A stretch of DNA of 64,000 nt from Enterobacteriaceae bacterium ESL0689 (GTDB lineage: Bacteria; Pseudomonadota; Gammaproteobacteria; Enterobacterales; Enterobacteriaceae): positions 1,116,001 through 1,180,000 of the forward strand of contig JAQTIF010000001.1 of NCBI GenBank assembly GCA_029433525.1. The letters run 5' to 3'. Shown here in pieces: positions 32,222 to 40,287 of this stretch (its first letter is position 1; each line of letters starts with the position of its first letter). The notes beneath the pieces are model-generated. The model did not search any database, was not told the DNA's origin, and saw nothing but the letters and a program-made list of their open reading frames with translations. Position numbers and translations under genes: made by a program.

Positions 32222-34876
32222 ATGTCTTTTTTTGATTACTGGGGAAAAACCCGTCGTGGCGAGCAGGGGGGCGGTGATGATTACCATCTTCTGTGCTGGC
32301 ATTCGCTGGATGTCGCGGCGATGGGTTATAAAATGGTGGAGCATAATATCTATGGCCTGGCGACTTATTTACAGCGTGCTGGCTTAACCTGCCCGCAGCA
32401 GGCCGGACAATTTTTTGCCTGGCTTTTATGCTGGCATGATATCGGTAAGTTTGCCCGCTCTTTTCAGCAGTTATACACCGATCATGATCTGCCGGTGCCT
32501 GCCGGTAGCCGACAACATTATGAGAAGATTTCCCATTCCGCTCTCGGCTACTGGCTATGGCAGTCTGATTTGAGTGATATTGCTGAACTTCTGCCCTCCG
32601 CTTCTTTCCCTCACCGGCAACAGCGGCGGGTGATGGAGATATGGATGCCAGTGGTAACCGGACATCATGGTCGTCCACCGGAAAGTTATGATGAAGTGAA
32701 TAATTTTCTGCCTGACGACAGAGAGGCCGCCCATGACTTTCTGATGGAGATCAAAACGCTCTTTCCGTTAATAACGCTGCCTGATTGCTGGGGCGAAGAG
32801 GAAGGCATGGCGCCGATTAAAAACCTCTCCTGGCCACTTTCCGCGCTGGTGGTTCTGGCAGACTGGATCGGTTCGGCGAGCCACTTTTTCCCGCGCGTCG
32901 CTCGCCAAATGTCGGTAGAAGTCTACTGGCAGCAGGCACTGGCGCAAGCGGAGCGGGCGATAACGGTATTTCCACGCCCGGCGGCGGTAGCGCCTTTTGC
33001 CGGGTTCCATGCACTGTTTCCGTTTATTCAGCATCCCACCCCGTTACAACAGAAAGTGCTGGATCTGACGATAAATCATCACGGACCACAGCTCTTTATT
33101 CTGGAAGATGTGACGGGAGCCGGAAAAACCGAGGCGGCGCTGACACTGACACATCGGCTGATGGCGGCAGATAAGGCGCAGGGGCTGTTTTTGGGTTTGC
33201 CGACTATGGCAACCGCCAATGCCATGTACGATCGTCTGGCCCAAAATGGACTGGCATTTTACCAGCCGGACAGTCATCCCAGTCTGATACTGGCACACAG
33301 TGCGCGTAGTTTAATGAATCGTTTTAACCAGGCGTTCCAGGCGGGAGAACTGGCAGGCTCAGAAGAGCCGGATGATGAGACCCCGGATAGCCTGGGGTGT
33401 GCCGCATGGTTTGCCGACAGCAATAAAAAAGCGTTACTGGCGGATATCGGTATTGGCACACTCGATCAGGCGATGATGGCGGTGATGGCGTTCAAACACA
33501 GTAATCTGCGGCAACTGGGGTTGAGCCGTAAAATTTTGCTGGCGGATGAAATCCATGCTTATGATGCCTATATGGGACGTATTTTAGAGGAATTAATTAA
33601 AAAACAGGCTCGTGATGGCAACACCACGATCCTGCTTTCCGCCACTCTGTCTCAGCAACAACGGGATCGGCTGATTGCCGCTTTTGCACGCGGAGCGGAG
33701 AGCACTATTCAGGCACCGCTACTGGGGCTGGATGACTACCCCTGGCTGACACAGGCGACGGCGACAGCGGTGATTTCCCAGCGGGTTGAGACGCGCAAAG
33801 CGGTGGAGCGCAGTGTTAAGGTCGCCTGGTTGCATGATGAGTTAGTGTGTCTGGATCGTATCGAACAGGCCGCCAGGCAGGGAAAGTGTATCGCCTGGAT
33901 ACGTAACTCGGTGGATGATGCGGTGAAGAGTTATCGTCAGCTTATCGCCCGTGGCGTGGTACCGGTAGCGGATACGTTGTTATTTCACAGCCGATTTGCT
34001 TTTTGCGATCGCCAGCGAATAGAGTCCAGCACCCTATTATGGTTCGGTAAACAGAGTGGAATGCAGCGTAGCGGAAAAGTTGTGATCGCCACTCAGGTGA
34101 TCGAGCAGAGCCTTGACATTGATCTCGATGAGATGATCAGCGATTTAGCGCCGATCGATCTGCTTATCCAGCGTGCCGGACGTCTGCAGCGTCATCTGCG
34201 TGATGATCAGGGGCAGGTAAAAACACAGGGCCCGGATGAACGTGAGGCACCGGTATTGCAGATCCTCGCCCCAGCGTGGAGTGCGACGCCGCAGGAGGAT
34301 TGGTTAGTCAGCGCGATGCGTAATAGTGCCTATGTCTATCCGGATCATAGCTGCCTGTGGCTGACCCAGCAGGTATTGCGGCAGCAGGGGGCGATCCGTA
34401 TGCCACAGGCTGCCCGTTTATTGATTGAGTCTGTGTACGGTGATGATGTCGTTAAGCCGGAAGGGTTGGTCAAAAGCAGTGCCAGACAGGAGGGAAAATA
34501 CTATTGCGATCGCGCCTTTGCTGACCAGCAGATGCTGAATTTTACGACCAATTATAGTAGTCAGAGTGGTAACTTTATGGCTGATCATCTCTCTACCCGT
34601 CTGGCGGAAGAGTCTGTTAGCCTGTGGCTGGCCAAAATGATCGAGGGGCAGCCCGTTCCTTATGCTTCAGGTGACCTTGGCTGGGAGATGAGCCTGTTAC
34701 GGGTACGTAAAAGCTGGTGGGAAAAACACAAGACAGAGTTTGAGCAGCTCACCGGTGATGCCCTTCAGCAGTGGTGTCTTGCACAGCATCAGAACCCGAA
34801 GTTTGCTATTGTGCTGGTGATATCAGACGCGCCGCAATGCGGTTATTCAGCCCGTGAAGGATTGATCGGGCAGTGA
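32222..34876 (+). CDS. cas3: CRISPR-associated helicase-nuclease Cas3 (type I-E-like), without Cascade
   Basis: The effector that Cascade recruits to shred target DNA. An N-terminal HD nuclease domain (WHSLDVAA near 26-33, H72-D73 in CWHDIGKF, later VTGHHG) is followed by an SF2 helicase with Walker A TGAGKTEAAL, Walker B ADEIHAYD, motif III SATLS and motif VI QRAGRLQRH. The 884 aa match E. coli Cas3 (888), and it lies next to cysH as in E. coli, but cse1-cse2-cas7-cas5-cas6e-cas1-cas2 do not follow. No frameshift or missing key residue is seen. AGGG lies 7 nt before the ATG. Either Cascade is elsewhere, or this is a recently orphaned gene. Confidence 0.93.
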   Translation: MSFFDYWGKTRRGEQGGGDDYHLLCWHSLDVAAMGYKMVEHNIYGLATYLQRAGLTCPQQAGQFFAWLLCWHDIGKFARSFQQLYTDHDLPVPAGSRQHYEKISHSALGYWLWQSDLSDIAELLPSASFPHRQQRRVMEIWMPVVTGHHGRPPESYDEVNNFLPDDREAAHDFLMEIKTLFPLITLPDCWGEEEGMAPIKNLSWPLSALVVLADWIGSASHFFPRVARQMSVEVYWQQALAQAERAITVFPRPAAVAPFAGFHALFPFIQHPTPLQQKVLDLTINHHGPQLFILEDVTGAGKTEAALTLTHRLMAADKAQGLFLGLPTMATANAMYDRLAQNGLAFYQPDSHPSLILAHSARSLMNRFNQAFQAGELAGSEEPDDETPDSLGCAAWFADSNKKALLADIGIGTLDQAMMAVMAFKHSNLRQLGLSRKILLADEIHAYDAYMGRILEELIKKQARDGNTTILLSATLSQQQRDRLIAAFARGAESTIQAPLLGLDDYPWLTQATATAVISQRVETRKAVERSVKVAWLHDELVCLDRIEQAARQGKCIAWIRNSVDDAVKSYRQLIARGVVPVADTLLFHSRFAFCDRQRIESSTLLWFGKQSGMQRSGKVVIATQVIEQSLDIDLDEMISDLAPIDLLIQRAGRLQRHLRDDQGQVKTQGPDEREAPVLQILAPAWSATPQEDWLVSAMRNSAYVYPDHSCLWLTQQVLRQQGAIRMPQAARLLIESVYGDDVVKPEGLVKSSARQEGKYYCDRAFADQQMLNFTTNYSSQSGNFMADHLSTRLAEESVSLWLAKMIEGQPVPYASGDLGWEMSLLRVRKSWWEKHKTEFEQLTGDALQQWCLAQHQNPKFAIVLVISDAPQCGYSAREGLIGQ

Positions 34877-34880
34877 ACGT

Positions 34881-34911
34881 AAAAAACCCCATGAGTGGTT
34901 AGCTCATGGGG
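34881..34911 (-). terminator. Intrinsic terminator of the minus-strand crRNA-like unit
   Basis: A perfect 9-bp stem CCCCATGAG / CTCATGGGG with a 7-nt loop is followed on the minus strand by TTTTTT (34886-34881). There is no T-run on the plus side, so it ends a leftward transcript, not cas3. It begins 2 nt after the second pseudo-repeat and stops 5 bp from the cas3 stop codon. Confidence 0.8.
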
Positions 34912-34912
34912 T

Positions 34913-35002
34913 CAGTAAGACCCCGTTGACACGGGGAACGTTTCGATTTTGTACTGAAAAGATCAGTTTTGATCGGTTTAACCCTCGAAGAGGGAAGCTA
35001 GT
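34913..35002 (-). CRISPR. Degenerate mini-CRISPR (two pseudo-repeats, one 32-nt pseudo-spacer), candidate creA-like RNA
   Basis: Read on the minus strand. Pseudo-repeat 1 (35002-34974) keeps the 3' half of the E. coli I-E repeat: GGGTTAAACCG against GGGATAAACCG, the region that becomes the crRNA 5' handle. Pseudo-repeat 2 (34941-34913) keeps the 5' half: GTTCCCCG..G..CAACGGGG, about 20 of 29 positions. Their starts are exactly 61 bp apart, the I-E period of 29 + 32. The 32-nt pseudo-spacer is 34973-34942. A terminator follows directly. No further repeats are seen. It could be a relic array, a CreA-type antitoxin RNA or a regulatory crRNA-like RNA. Confidence 0.7.
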
Positions 35003-35010
35003 ATCTTAGC

Positions 35011-35040
35011 TTTCTACCTACCAGCTTAACAAGCTATAAT
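35011..35040 (+). promoter_or_regulatory. Predicted plus-strand promoter under the pseudo-protospacer
   Basis: Perfect -10 box TATAAT at 35035-35040, with a poor -35 (TTTCTA, 35011-35016, 18-bp spacer). The start would be near 35047. A second possible -10 (TATACT) lies at 35090. The -35 is weak, so activity is uncertain. Confidence 0.45.
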
Positions 35041-35063
35041 GTCTTAAGTTCAGTTTTGATCTT
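35029..35063 (-). promoter_or_regulatory. Candidate partial protospacer with AAG PAM
   Basis: Minus-strand ATCAAAACTGA (35060-35050) is identical to the first 11 nt of the pseudo-spacer, and 14 of the first 15 positions match. Immediately 5' is AAG (35063-35061), the preferred E. coli I-E PAM. Beyond position 15 the match is lost. The 32-nt footprint 35029-35060 covers the plus-strand TATAAT at 35035, so Cascade bound here would block that promoter without extensive pairing. Confidence 0.65.
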
Positions 35064-35110
35064 TCATTTTTTATAAACTAAGCATAATATATACTCACTG
35101 CTACGGATTA

Positions 35111-35190
35111 GGGCTTCAGGGCTTTCATCTGTAGGAGCAAGATAGCCCTGAAGTCCAATCGTCTTATGCAATTCGATTATACCTTCAGGG
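35111..35190 (+). other. Structured leader with mutually exclusive hairpins
   Basis: CTTCAGGGCT (35114-35123) pairs perfectly with AGCCCTGAAG (35144-35153), extendable to 13 bp, around a 20-nt loop containing GTAGGAG. A third segment, CTTCAGGG at 35183-35190, can pair with the same CCCTGAAG, so two alternative hairpins exist just before the ribosome-binding site of the 31-codon ORF. Such an arrangement is typical of attenuators, but no ligand or function is known. Confidence 0.5.
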
Positions 35191-35219
35191 ATGAATTTTT
35201 CACAATAAAGGAGTTTTTA

Positions 35220-35315
35220 ATGAAAAATAAGCAGAAACAAGACAGATCATTTATTTGCCGTATTCGATTTCATTTTTATAAATATCTGTCATTTAGCATG
35301 ACGTTGGAACGTTAA
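35220..35315 (+). CDS. Small basic protein of 31 aa, unknown (candidate creT-like partner)
   Basis: Short ORF with a strong Shine-Dalgarno (AAAGGAG, 6 nt before ATG). The peptide begins MKNKQKQDRSFICRIRF and ends SFSMTLER. It is Lys/Arg-rich and aromatic, with no clear membrane segment, and uses rare AGA and CGA codons at positions 9 and 16. I do not recognise a family. It lies downstream of the promoter overlapped by the pseudo-protospacer, so it could be the toxic partner of a CreTA-like pair. It could also be a leader peptide or non-functional. Confidence 0.45.
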   Translation: MKNKQKQDRSFICRIRFHFYKYLSFSMTLER

Positions 35316-35445
35316 TATAATATTAAATTAAGGGAATGTAGTTTAATATTATTAAAATATCCATGCCCCTCGGTAAATCAACAGTGGCAGCCAGCAATGC
35401 ATTGCTAATATCTGATCACCTTGATTTCAGATGTAAAACGGGAAT

Positions 35446-35478
35446 GGTCAAAATAAAGTGCAGTCCCTGTGACTGCAC
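35446..35478 (-). terminator. Predicted terminator of the GhoT/OrtT-like gene
   Basis: On the minus strand GTGCAGTC-ACAGG-GACTGCAC, a perfect 8-bp stem, is followed by TTTATTTTG, 2 bp after the toxin-like gene stop. Confidence 0.65.
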
Positions 35479-35479
35479 A

Positions 35480-35662
35480 TCATACTCTGATAAGGGAAAA
35501 AAACAGAGCCACCGGCAGGCTGATTGGCCACGTTATCCCGATCAGAACAGAGGCCAGCAGGCGCATCTGTTTGCTATCTGCGGCCGTCAGAAACCAGATG
35601 ATTACCGCCGATACCAGCGCCATAACAGCATAAATGATCGCAATAATGGGTAATAAAGTCAT
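35480..35662 (-). CDS. GhoT/OrtT-family membrane toxin-like protein
   Basis: 60-aa hydrophobic protein. The C-terminal block RLLASVLIGITWPISLPVAL closely matches E. coli GhoT (RLLSAFLVGITWPMSLPVAL), and IIWFL is also shared. GhoT and OrtT insert in the inner membrane, collapse membrane potential and promote dormancy. Two membrane segments are expected (about 5-26 and 33-57). AGGA lies 8 nt before ATG. No GhoS-like antitoxin gene is adjacent, so it resembles the orphan OrtT type. It sits 68 bp downstream of potE on the same strand and may be partly cotranscribed with speF-potE. Confidence 0.82.
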   Translation of the reverse strand: MTLLPIIAIIYAVMALVSAVIIWFLTAADSKQMRLLASVLIGITWPISLPVALFFSLIRV

Positions 35663-35730
35663 CGTATTGTTCCTGTCTCAGAAGCGGGATAAATCCCCCG
35701 GCAATGGCAGGTTGTCGGGGGAGAGGATTA

Positions 35731-37050
35731 TTATCCCTGTTTTTTGATCAATTCAAAACGGGGAGAGATAAAACCATACAATGTCCAGCCGAAGAAAGTC
35801 ACGATAGAACCATACAGCATCGCATCTTCACCCGCGGAGTAGAGTGCATAAAAACTATACATCGCGCCGATGAAAGCAATGAAGGTGGTATTTCTGGCTT
35901 TGCTGTCAGGAACATTCGCTTGTTTCTGAATAATAGCCACTGCGGCCATCGACAGAACATAAGGAATGATATTGGTGACAACCGCCAGGTTTACCAGAAC
36001 ATCGAACTGTTTACTCAGGGAAGGACTGATGGTCATCAGCGCTAATCCGCTCTGAATAACCACGATGATCAGCATGCCCTGAATCGGTGCATTGGCCTGG
36101 GTGACCCGGGAGAATATTTTGGGAAAATATTTTTCATCAGATGATGATTTAAACACCTGGGCAATCGTGAACTGCCAGCCAAGCAGTGATCCACAGCAGG
36201 ACATGATCATTAATGCCATGACGACTTTACCAATTTCCGGGGTAAATATCTGGGCAAACGCCAGGCCAAACGGCGCAGTCGAGTGAGCCAGATCCATATT
36301 GGGCACAATCCCGGCGATCACATTGGTTGAGACAATGTAAATCATAGCTGCACCCAGTGTGCCCCCCAGAACAGCAATAGGCACATTACGTTCCGGATTA
36401 TCCACGGAATCAGCGTTAGCACAGGCAGATTCCAGACCGAGGAAAGCCCATAACGTCATGGCAATGGAAGAGCCGACAGCGCTGAAGAATGGCACATCAT
36501 GCGGGTTCCATGCGTTGGCATACATGGTCGGACTGAACCAGAACCAGCCAATAACAGATAAGCCCACCACCGGGATAATCACACCCCAGACGGTAACGCT
36601 ACTGATTTGCCCGGTAATGCGCGCACCACCAAAATTGGCGATGGTACAGATCCACAGTACACCAATAGTCGTCAGGCCAATTTGTACTGGTGACAGGCTG
36701 GCATCAAACAACGCTGTACCGTAGCCGACCGCGGAGATAGCAATTGCGACGTTGGCAATTAACAGCGAAACCGCGTAAGTATAGTTCGCCATAAAGTTGC
36801 CGGATTTACCGAATACATACTCCGCGTAGCCGCCCATGCCGCCGGGTTTGTGGCTAAACATACCGCATTTGGCAAAGGCCCAGGCCAGTGCCATAGAACC
36901 GACGGCTGTCACCAGCCAGGAGATAATCGAGATAGTCCCCACTTCAGCCAGCTTAGTGGGTAGCATGATGATCCCGGAACCCATCATATTCACCATCGTC
37001 AATATGGTGAGCTGGGTGACACTCATTTTATTTGCGCTAGGTTTACTCAT
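35731..37050 (-). CDS. potE: Putrescine-ornithine antiporter PotE
   Basis: APC-family transporter with about 12 membrane segments that exchanges external ornithine for the putrescine made by SpeF. The 439 aa are the E. coli length. MSVTQLTILTMVNMMGSGII is the typical N-terminus. It starts 28 bp after speF. Together they form an acid-inducible decarboxylase-antiporter pair that consumes protons. Confidence 0.95.
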   Translation of the reverse strand: MSKPSANKMSVTQLTILTMVNMMGSGIIMLPTKLAEVGTISIISWLVTAVGSMALAWAFAKCGMFSHKPGGMGGYAEYVFGKSGNFMANYTYAVSLLIANVAIAISAVGYGTALFDASLSPVQIGLTTIGVLWICTIANFGGARITGQISSVTVWGVIIPVVGLSVIGWFWFSPTMYANAWNPHDVPFFSAVGSSIAMTLWAFLGLESACANADSVDNPERNVPIAVLGGTLGAAMIYIVSTNVIAGIVPNMDLAHSTAPFGLAFAQIFTPEIGKVVMALMIMSCCGSLLGWQFTIAQVFKSSSDEKYFPKIFSRVTQANAPIQGMLIIVVIQSGLALMTISPSLSKQFDVLVNLAVVTNIIPYVLSMAAVAIIQKQANVPDSKARNTTFIAFIGAMYSFYALYSAGEDAMLYGSIVTFFGWTLYGFISPRFELIKKQG

Positions 37051-37078
37051 AGTGATGTCTCTTGATCAGATTGATCGG

Positions 37079-39244
37079 TTAGGCGCGTGATTTGATCACA
37101 TAACACCACACTTGTTTTTGACCATTATGTTCCTGGATGTAGACGCCCTGTAACTCAGGCGCAAAACCCGGCAACTGATTAATGCTCTCTTCCAGGGCTT
37201 TGAAATAATGCAGTACTGAACCACCCCAGACTTCACCCGGAACGACACACAGAACCCCTGGTGGATAAGGAAGAGCACCTTCTGCCGCGATGCGGCCTTC
37301 CGCATCATCCAGACGTACCAGTTCAACTTCACCACGCAGGTAGGCGTAGTTAGCTTCCTGGGGAAGCATACGGACGCCAGGGAAGTGTGCTTTACGGAAC
37401 ATCTCTTTTTGTAGTTGTTTGACGTTATTGCGGGCATAGATATCATGCATTTCCTGGCACAACTGACGCAGGGTATAACCGGCATAACGATCCTGATGTT
37501 GCTGGTAGATAGAGGGCAGAACATCCGCCAGCAGAGCATCGTCGTCGAGTAATTTCTCGAAACGAACCAGCAGCGCAACAAGCTGTTGTAACTTCGCCAT
37601 ATCCTCAGCAGGCGTCATCAGGAACAGGATAGAGTTGAGGTCACATTTTTCCGGTATCACACCGTTTTCACGCAGGAAGTTAGCGAGGATAGTGGCCGGG
37701 ACACCAAACGCTTCATATTCGCCGTTACGCGCATCAATGCCTGGCGTGGTCAGTAACAGTTTGCAGGGATCGACGAAGTACTGGTGTTCAGAATAACCTT
37801 CAAACGCATGCCAGTGTTCGCCAGGAACGAAATCAAAGAAACGCAGGCTGCTGGCGATTTCTTCTGTCGGATAGTCCTGCCAGCGCTTACCGTTCACCAT
37901 TTCCGGAACGAAGGGGCGAATATGGTGGCAGTTTTCGAGGATCAACTTACGGGCATTGATCACATTGGTAACGCAGTCCCGCCACATATTGCGGCCACTG
38001 ACACCGTCATGCATTTTCGCGTTGACATCAAGGGCGGCAAACAGGGGATAGAATGGACTGGTAGAAGCATGCATCATAAAGGCATTATTGAGGCGTTTAT
38101 GAGGCACATAGCGTGGCTGTCCTTTGATATGACGGTCTTTTTTATGAATTTGTGACGTCTGGGAGAAGCCAGCCTGCTGTTTATGCACTGATTGAGTGAC
38201 CAGGATACCCGGATCGTTTTCGTTCAGTTCCAGTAACAGCGGCGAGCATTCCGCCATCATCGGAATAAACTGTTCATAACCAACCCACGCGGAGTCAAAC
38301 AGAATGTAGTCACACAGGTGACCAATTTTATCCACGACCTGACGAGCGTTATAGATCGTGCCATCGTAAGTCCCTAACTGAATGACCGCCAGGCGGAAAG
38401 GACGGGCATCATTTTTTCGTTTTGGGGCCACTTCGTTGACCAGTTCACGCAGATAGCGTTCTTCGAAGCAGTGCGCGTCAATACCACCGATGAAACCATA
38501 TGGGTTACGGGCGGTTTCCAGATAAACGGGGGTCGCCCCTGCCTGTAGTAACGCACCGTGATGATTGGATTTGTGGTTATTACGGTCGAAGAGAACCAGA
38601 TCACCCGGTGTCAACAGTGCATTCAGAACCACTTTATTTGAGGCAGAGGTTCCGTTGAGTACAAAGTAAGTTTTGTCAGCATTGAAAACTTTAGCAGCAT
38701 GTTGTTGCGCCAGGCAGGGAGCACCTTCGTGAATCAACAGGTCACCCATTGCCACATCAGCGTTACATAAATCAGAACGGAACAGGGTTTCGCCAAAAAA
38801 CTCAACAAACTGATTACCGGCGGGATGACGGCGGTAAAACTCACCGCCCTGATGTCCTGGGCAGTCAAATTCACTATTACCTTTATTGACATAATCAACC
38901 AGCGCACCGAAGAACGGCGGGCGGAGGTGCGTTTCGTAATGGCTGGCGGCGGTTTCCAGCTGACGGCCATATAACGTGGTGCGGTTTTTATTATGTTCAA
39001 ATACGCCAGATATGCGTGACAGATACGCTCGCGGAACATTATCCTCATTTTCCGTGGCGATAAACACAGGAATGTCATAGCCAGTCGCGATAATTTCGTC
39101 TAATTTCCCGTTTTCAACATCGCTGATCGATAATACGATGCCAGCAACATCAACGAAATTACTTTCATTAACATTAATGATTTTACGTTGTGTAGAAAAA
39201 TAATCATGACAATTATTGCTGGTTGCAATTTTTAACTTGGACAT
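37079..39244 (-). CDS. speF: Inducible ornithine decarboxylase SpeF
   Basis: PLP-dependent group III decarboxylase: ornithine to putrescine plus CO2. The start at 39244 (MSKLKIATSN) matches E. coli SpeF and has GAGG upstream; the longer ORF back to 39325 adds unrelated residues. It shows the N-terminal wing domain, then the PLP lysine in TQSVHKQQAGFSQTSQ. At 721 aa it is slightly shorter than E. coli (732). Expression is expected to depend on the SpeFL leader peptide upstream. Confidence 0.96.
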   Translation of the reverse strand: MSKLKIATSNNCHDYFSTQRKIINVNESNFVDVAGIVLSISDVENGKLDEIIATGYDIPVFIATENEDNVPRAYLSRISGVFEHNKNRTTLYGRQLETAASHYETHLRPPFFGALVDYVNKGNSEFDCPGHQGGEFYRRHPAGNQFVEFFGETLFRSDLCNADVAMGDLLIHEGAPCLAQQHAAKVFNADKTYFVLNGTSASNKVVLNALLTPGDLVLFDRNNHKSNHHGALLQAGATPVYLETARNPYGFIGGIDAHCFEERYLRELVNEVAPKRKNDARPFRLAVIQLGTYDGTIYNARQVVDKIGHLCDYILFDSAWVGYEQFIPMMAECSPLLLELNENDPGILVTQSVHKQQAGFSQTSQIHKKDRHIKGQPRYVPHKRLNNAFMMHASTSPFYPLFAALDVNAKMHDGVSGRNMWRDCVTNVINARKLILENCHHIRPFVPEMVNGKRWQDYPTEEIASSLRFFDFVPGEHWHAFEGYSEHQYFVDPCKLLLTTPGIDARNGEYEAFGVPATILANFLRENGVIPEKCDLNSILFLMTPAEDMAKLQQLVALLVRFEKLLDDDALLADVLPSIYQQHQDRYAGYTLRQLCQEMHDIYARNNVKQLQKEMFRKAHFPGVRMLPQEANYAYLRGEVELVRLDDAEGRIAAEGALPYPPGVLCVVPGEVWGGSVLHYFKALEESINQLPGFAPELQGVYIQEHNGQKQVWCYVIKSRA

Positions 39245-39465
39245 ATTTTTTCCTCTTATTTCAGGTAATAGTAAATCCTCAATCTCATAAGATGAAATTG
39301 ATAGTATAAAAAAATTAAAATACAACCACTGATAGCAGAATCAGTATATTAATTTTTTCGAATGCAAAGACTCAGGCCGCCTGATAACAGGGTTGTCAGG
39401 TGGTTTTAGAGTAAACTCTGCGAGATGCAGGTATTAAATTTCGATACGTAAAGTTACAAAGCTTA

Positions 39466-39600
39466 CTATATCGTAATACCTGTAAATGGGGAGAATGGCT
39501 GGTATTGAAAGAAGTGAAAGTCAAAGCTACAGCGGTGAGCAAACATCATAATATGTGTTGTGCGCCTGATATGTGGCATAGCGTGATTATTATTTTCCAT
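39466..39600 (-). CDS. speFL: Ornithine-sensing leader peptide SpeFL, extended C-terminus
   Basis: 44-codon ORF upstream of speF. MPHIRRTTHIM, FAHR and SFDFHFF are identical to E. coli SpeFL, whose nascent chain captures ornithine in the ribosome and stalls it to switch on speF. AAGGA lies 8 nt before ATG. E. coli SpeFL ends three residues after FHFF; here 13 residues follow (QYQPFSPFTGITI), then TAG. The 221 nt to the speF start should hold the Rho-dependent control region; a hairpin (CCACCTGA / TCAGGCGG) lies near 39375-39403. Confidence 0.92.
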   Translation of the reverse strand: MENNNHAMPHIRRTTHIMMFAHRCSFDFHFFQYQPFSPFTGITI

Positions 39601-39699
39601 GAGATAAATCCTTTCCTTAGTAGCTTAAATCAACTTCATCATATCTATTTATACTGTCATCTTTTGTGAAGTATATCAATAAAAATAAAGGGAATGAAT

Positions 39700-39870
<171 letters not shown>

Positions 39871-40287
39871 TATATCTGTAATCTTCTGTCAGCGATGTGA
39901 TCTTCATGCTGGCGACGGTGTGGCTGATATCTTTGTTATATCAGATGGTCAGCCGCCCTCTTTTGTCGATAACGCTGGCCAACATGTTCCCCTGTTATCT
40001 GCGTTTATCGCCATGATTTCCTCGCATGATAATGTTGATTAATATTGAATAGATTTAATTTTAATTAAATTAATTTGTCATTATATTAATAAACTGATAA
40101 TACATTGTGGGTCGGAGTAGCGGTATTGAGTGAAAAGTAAAATGAAATTTCACATTATGCGATCATTTTACTTACCTTTTATTCACTACCGTGTCTCTGT
40201 ATACAACTATCAACGCCGCCTGCAGGATGACAGAGAGATCGTACAGGCGGCATTTTTATCTGCCATCTTTTCTCCAGTGAGGTGATT
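39871..40287. other. Leader region of the anion transporter with two hairpins
   Basis: No convincing gene; a 62-aa ORF at 39854-40042 has no ribosome site or family. An imperfect inverted repeat at 40122-40190 has 9 bp of perfect pairing at its core (GTAAAATGA / TCATTTTAC). At 40215-40251 GCCGCCTG / CAGGCGGC forms a stem followed by ATTTTTA, terminator-like, 37 bp before the transporter ATG, and could act as an attenuator. Confidence 0.5.

Noticed and set aside
34974-35002. Treating pseudo-repeat 1 as an ordinary terminator stem
   Set aside because: The CCCTC/GAGGG stem has no following T-run on either strand, and its 3' end reproduces the I-E repeat handle at the exact 61-bp period.
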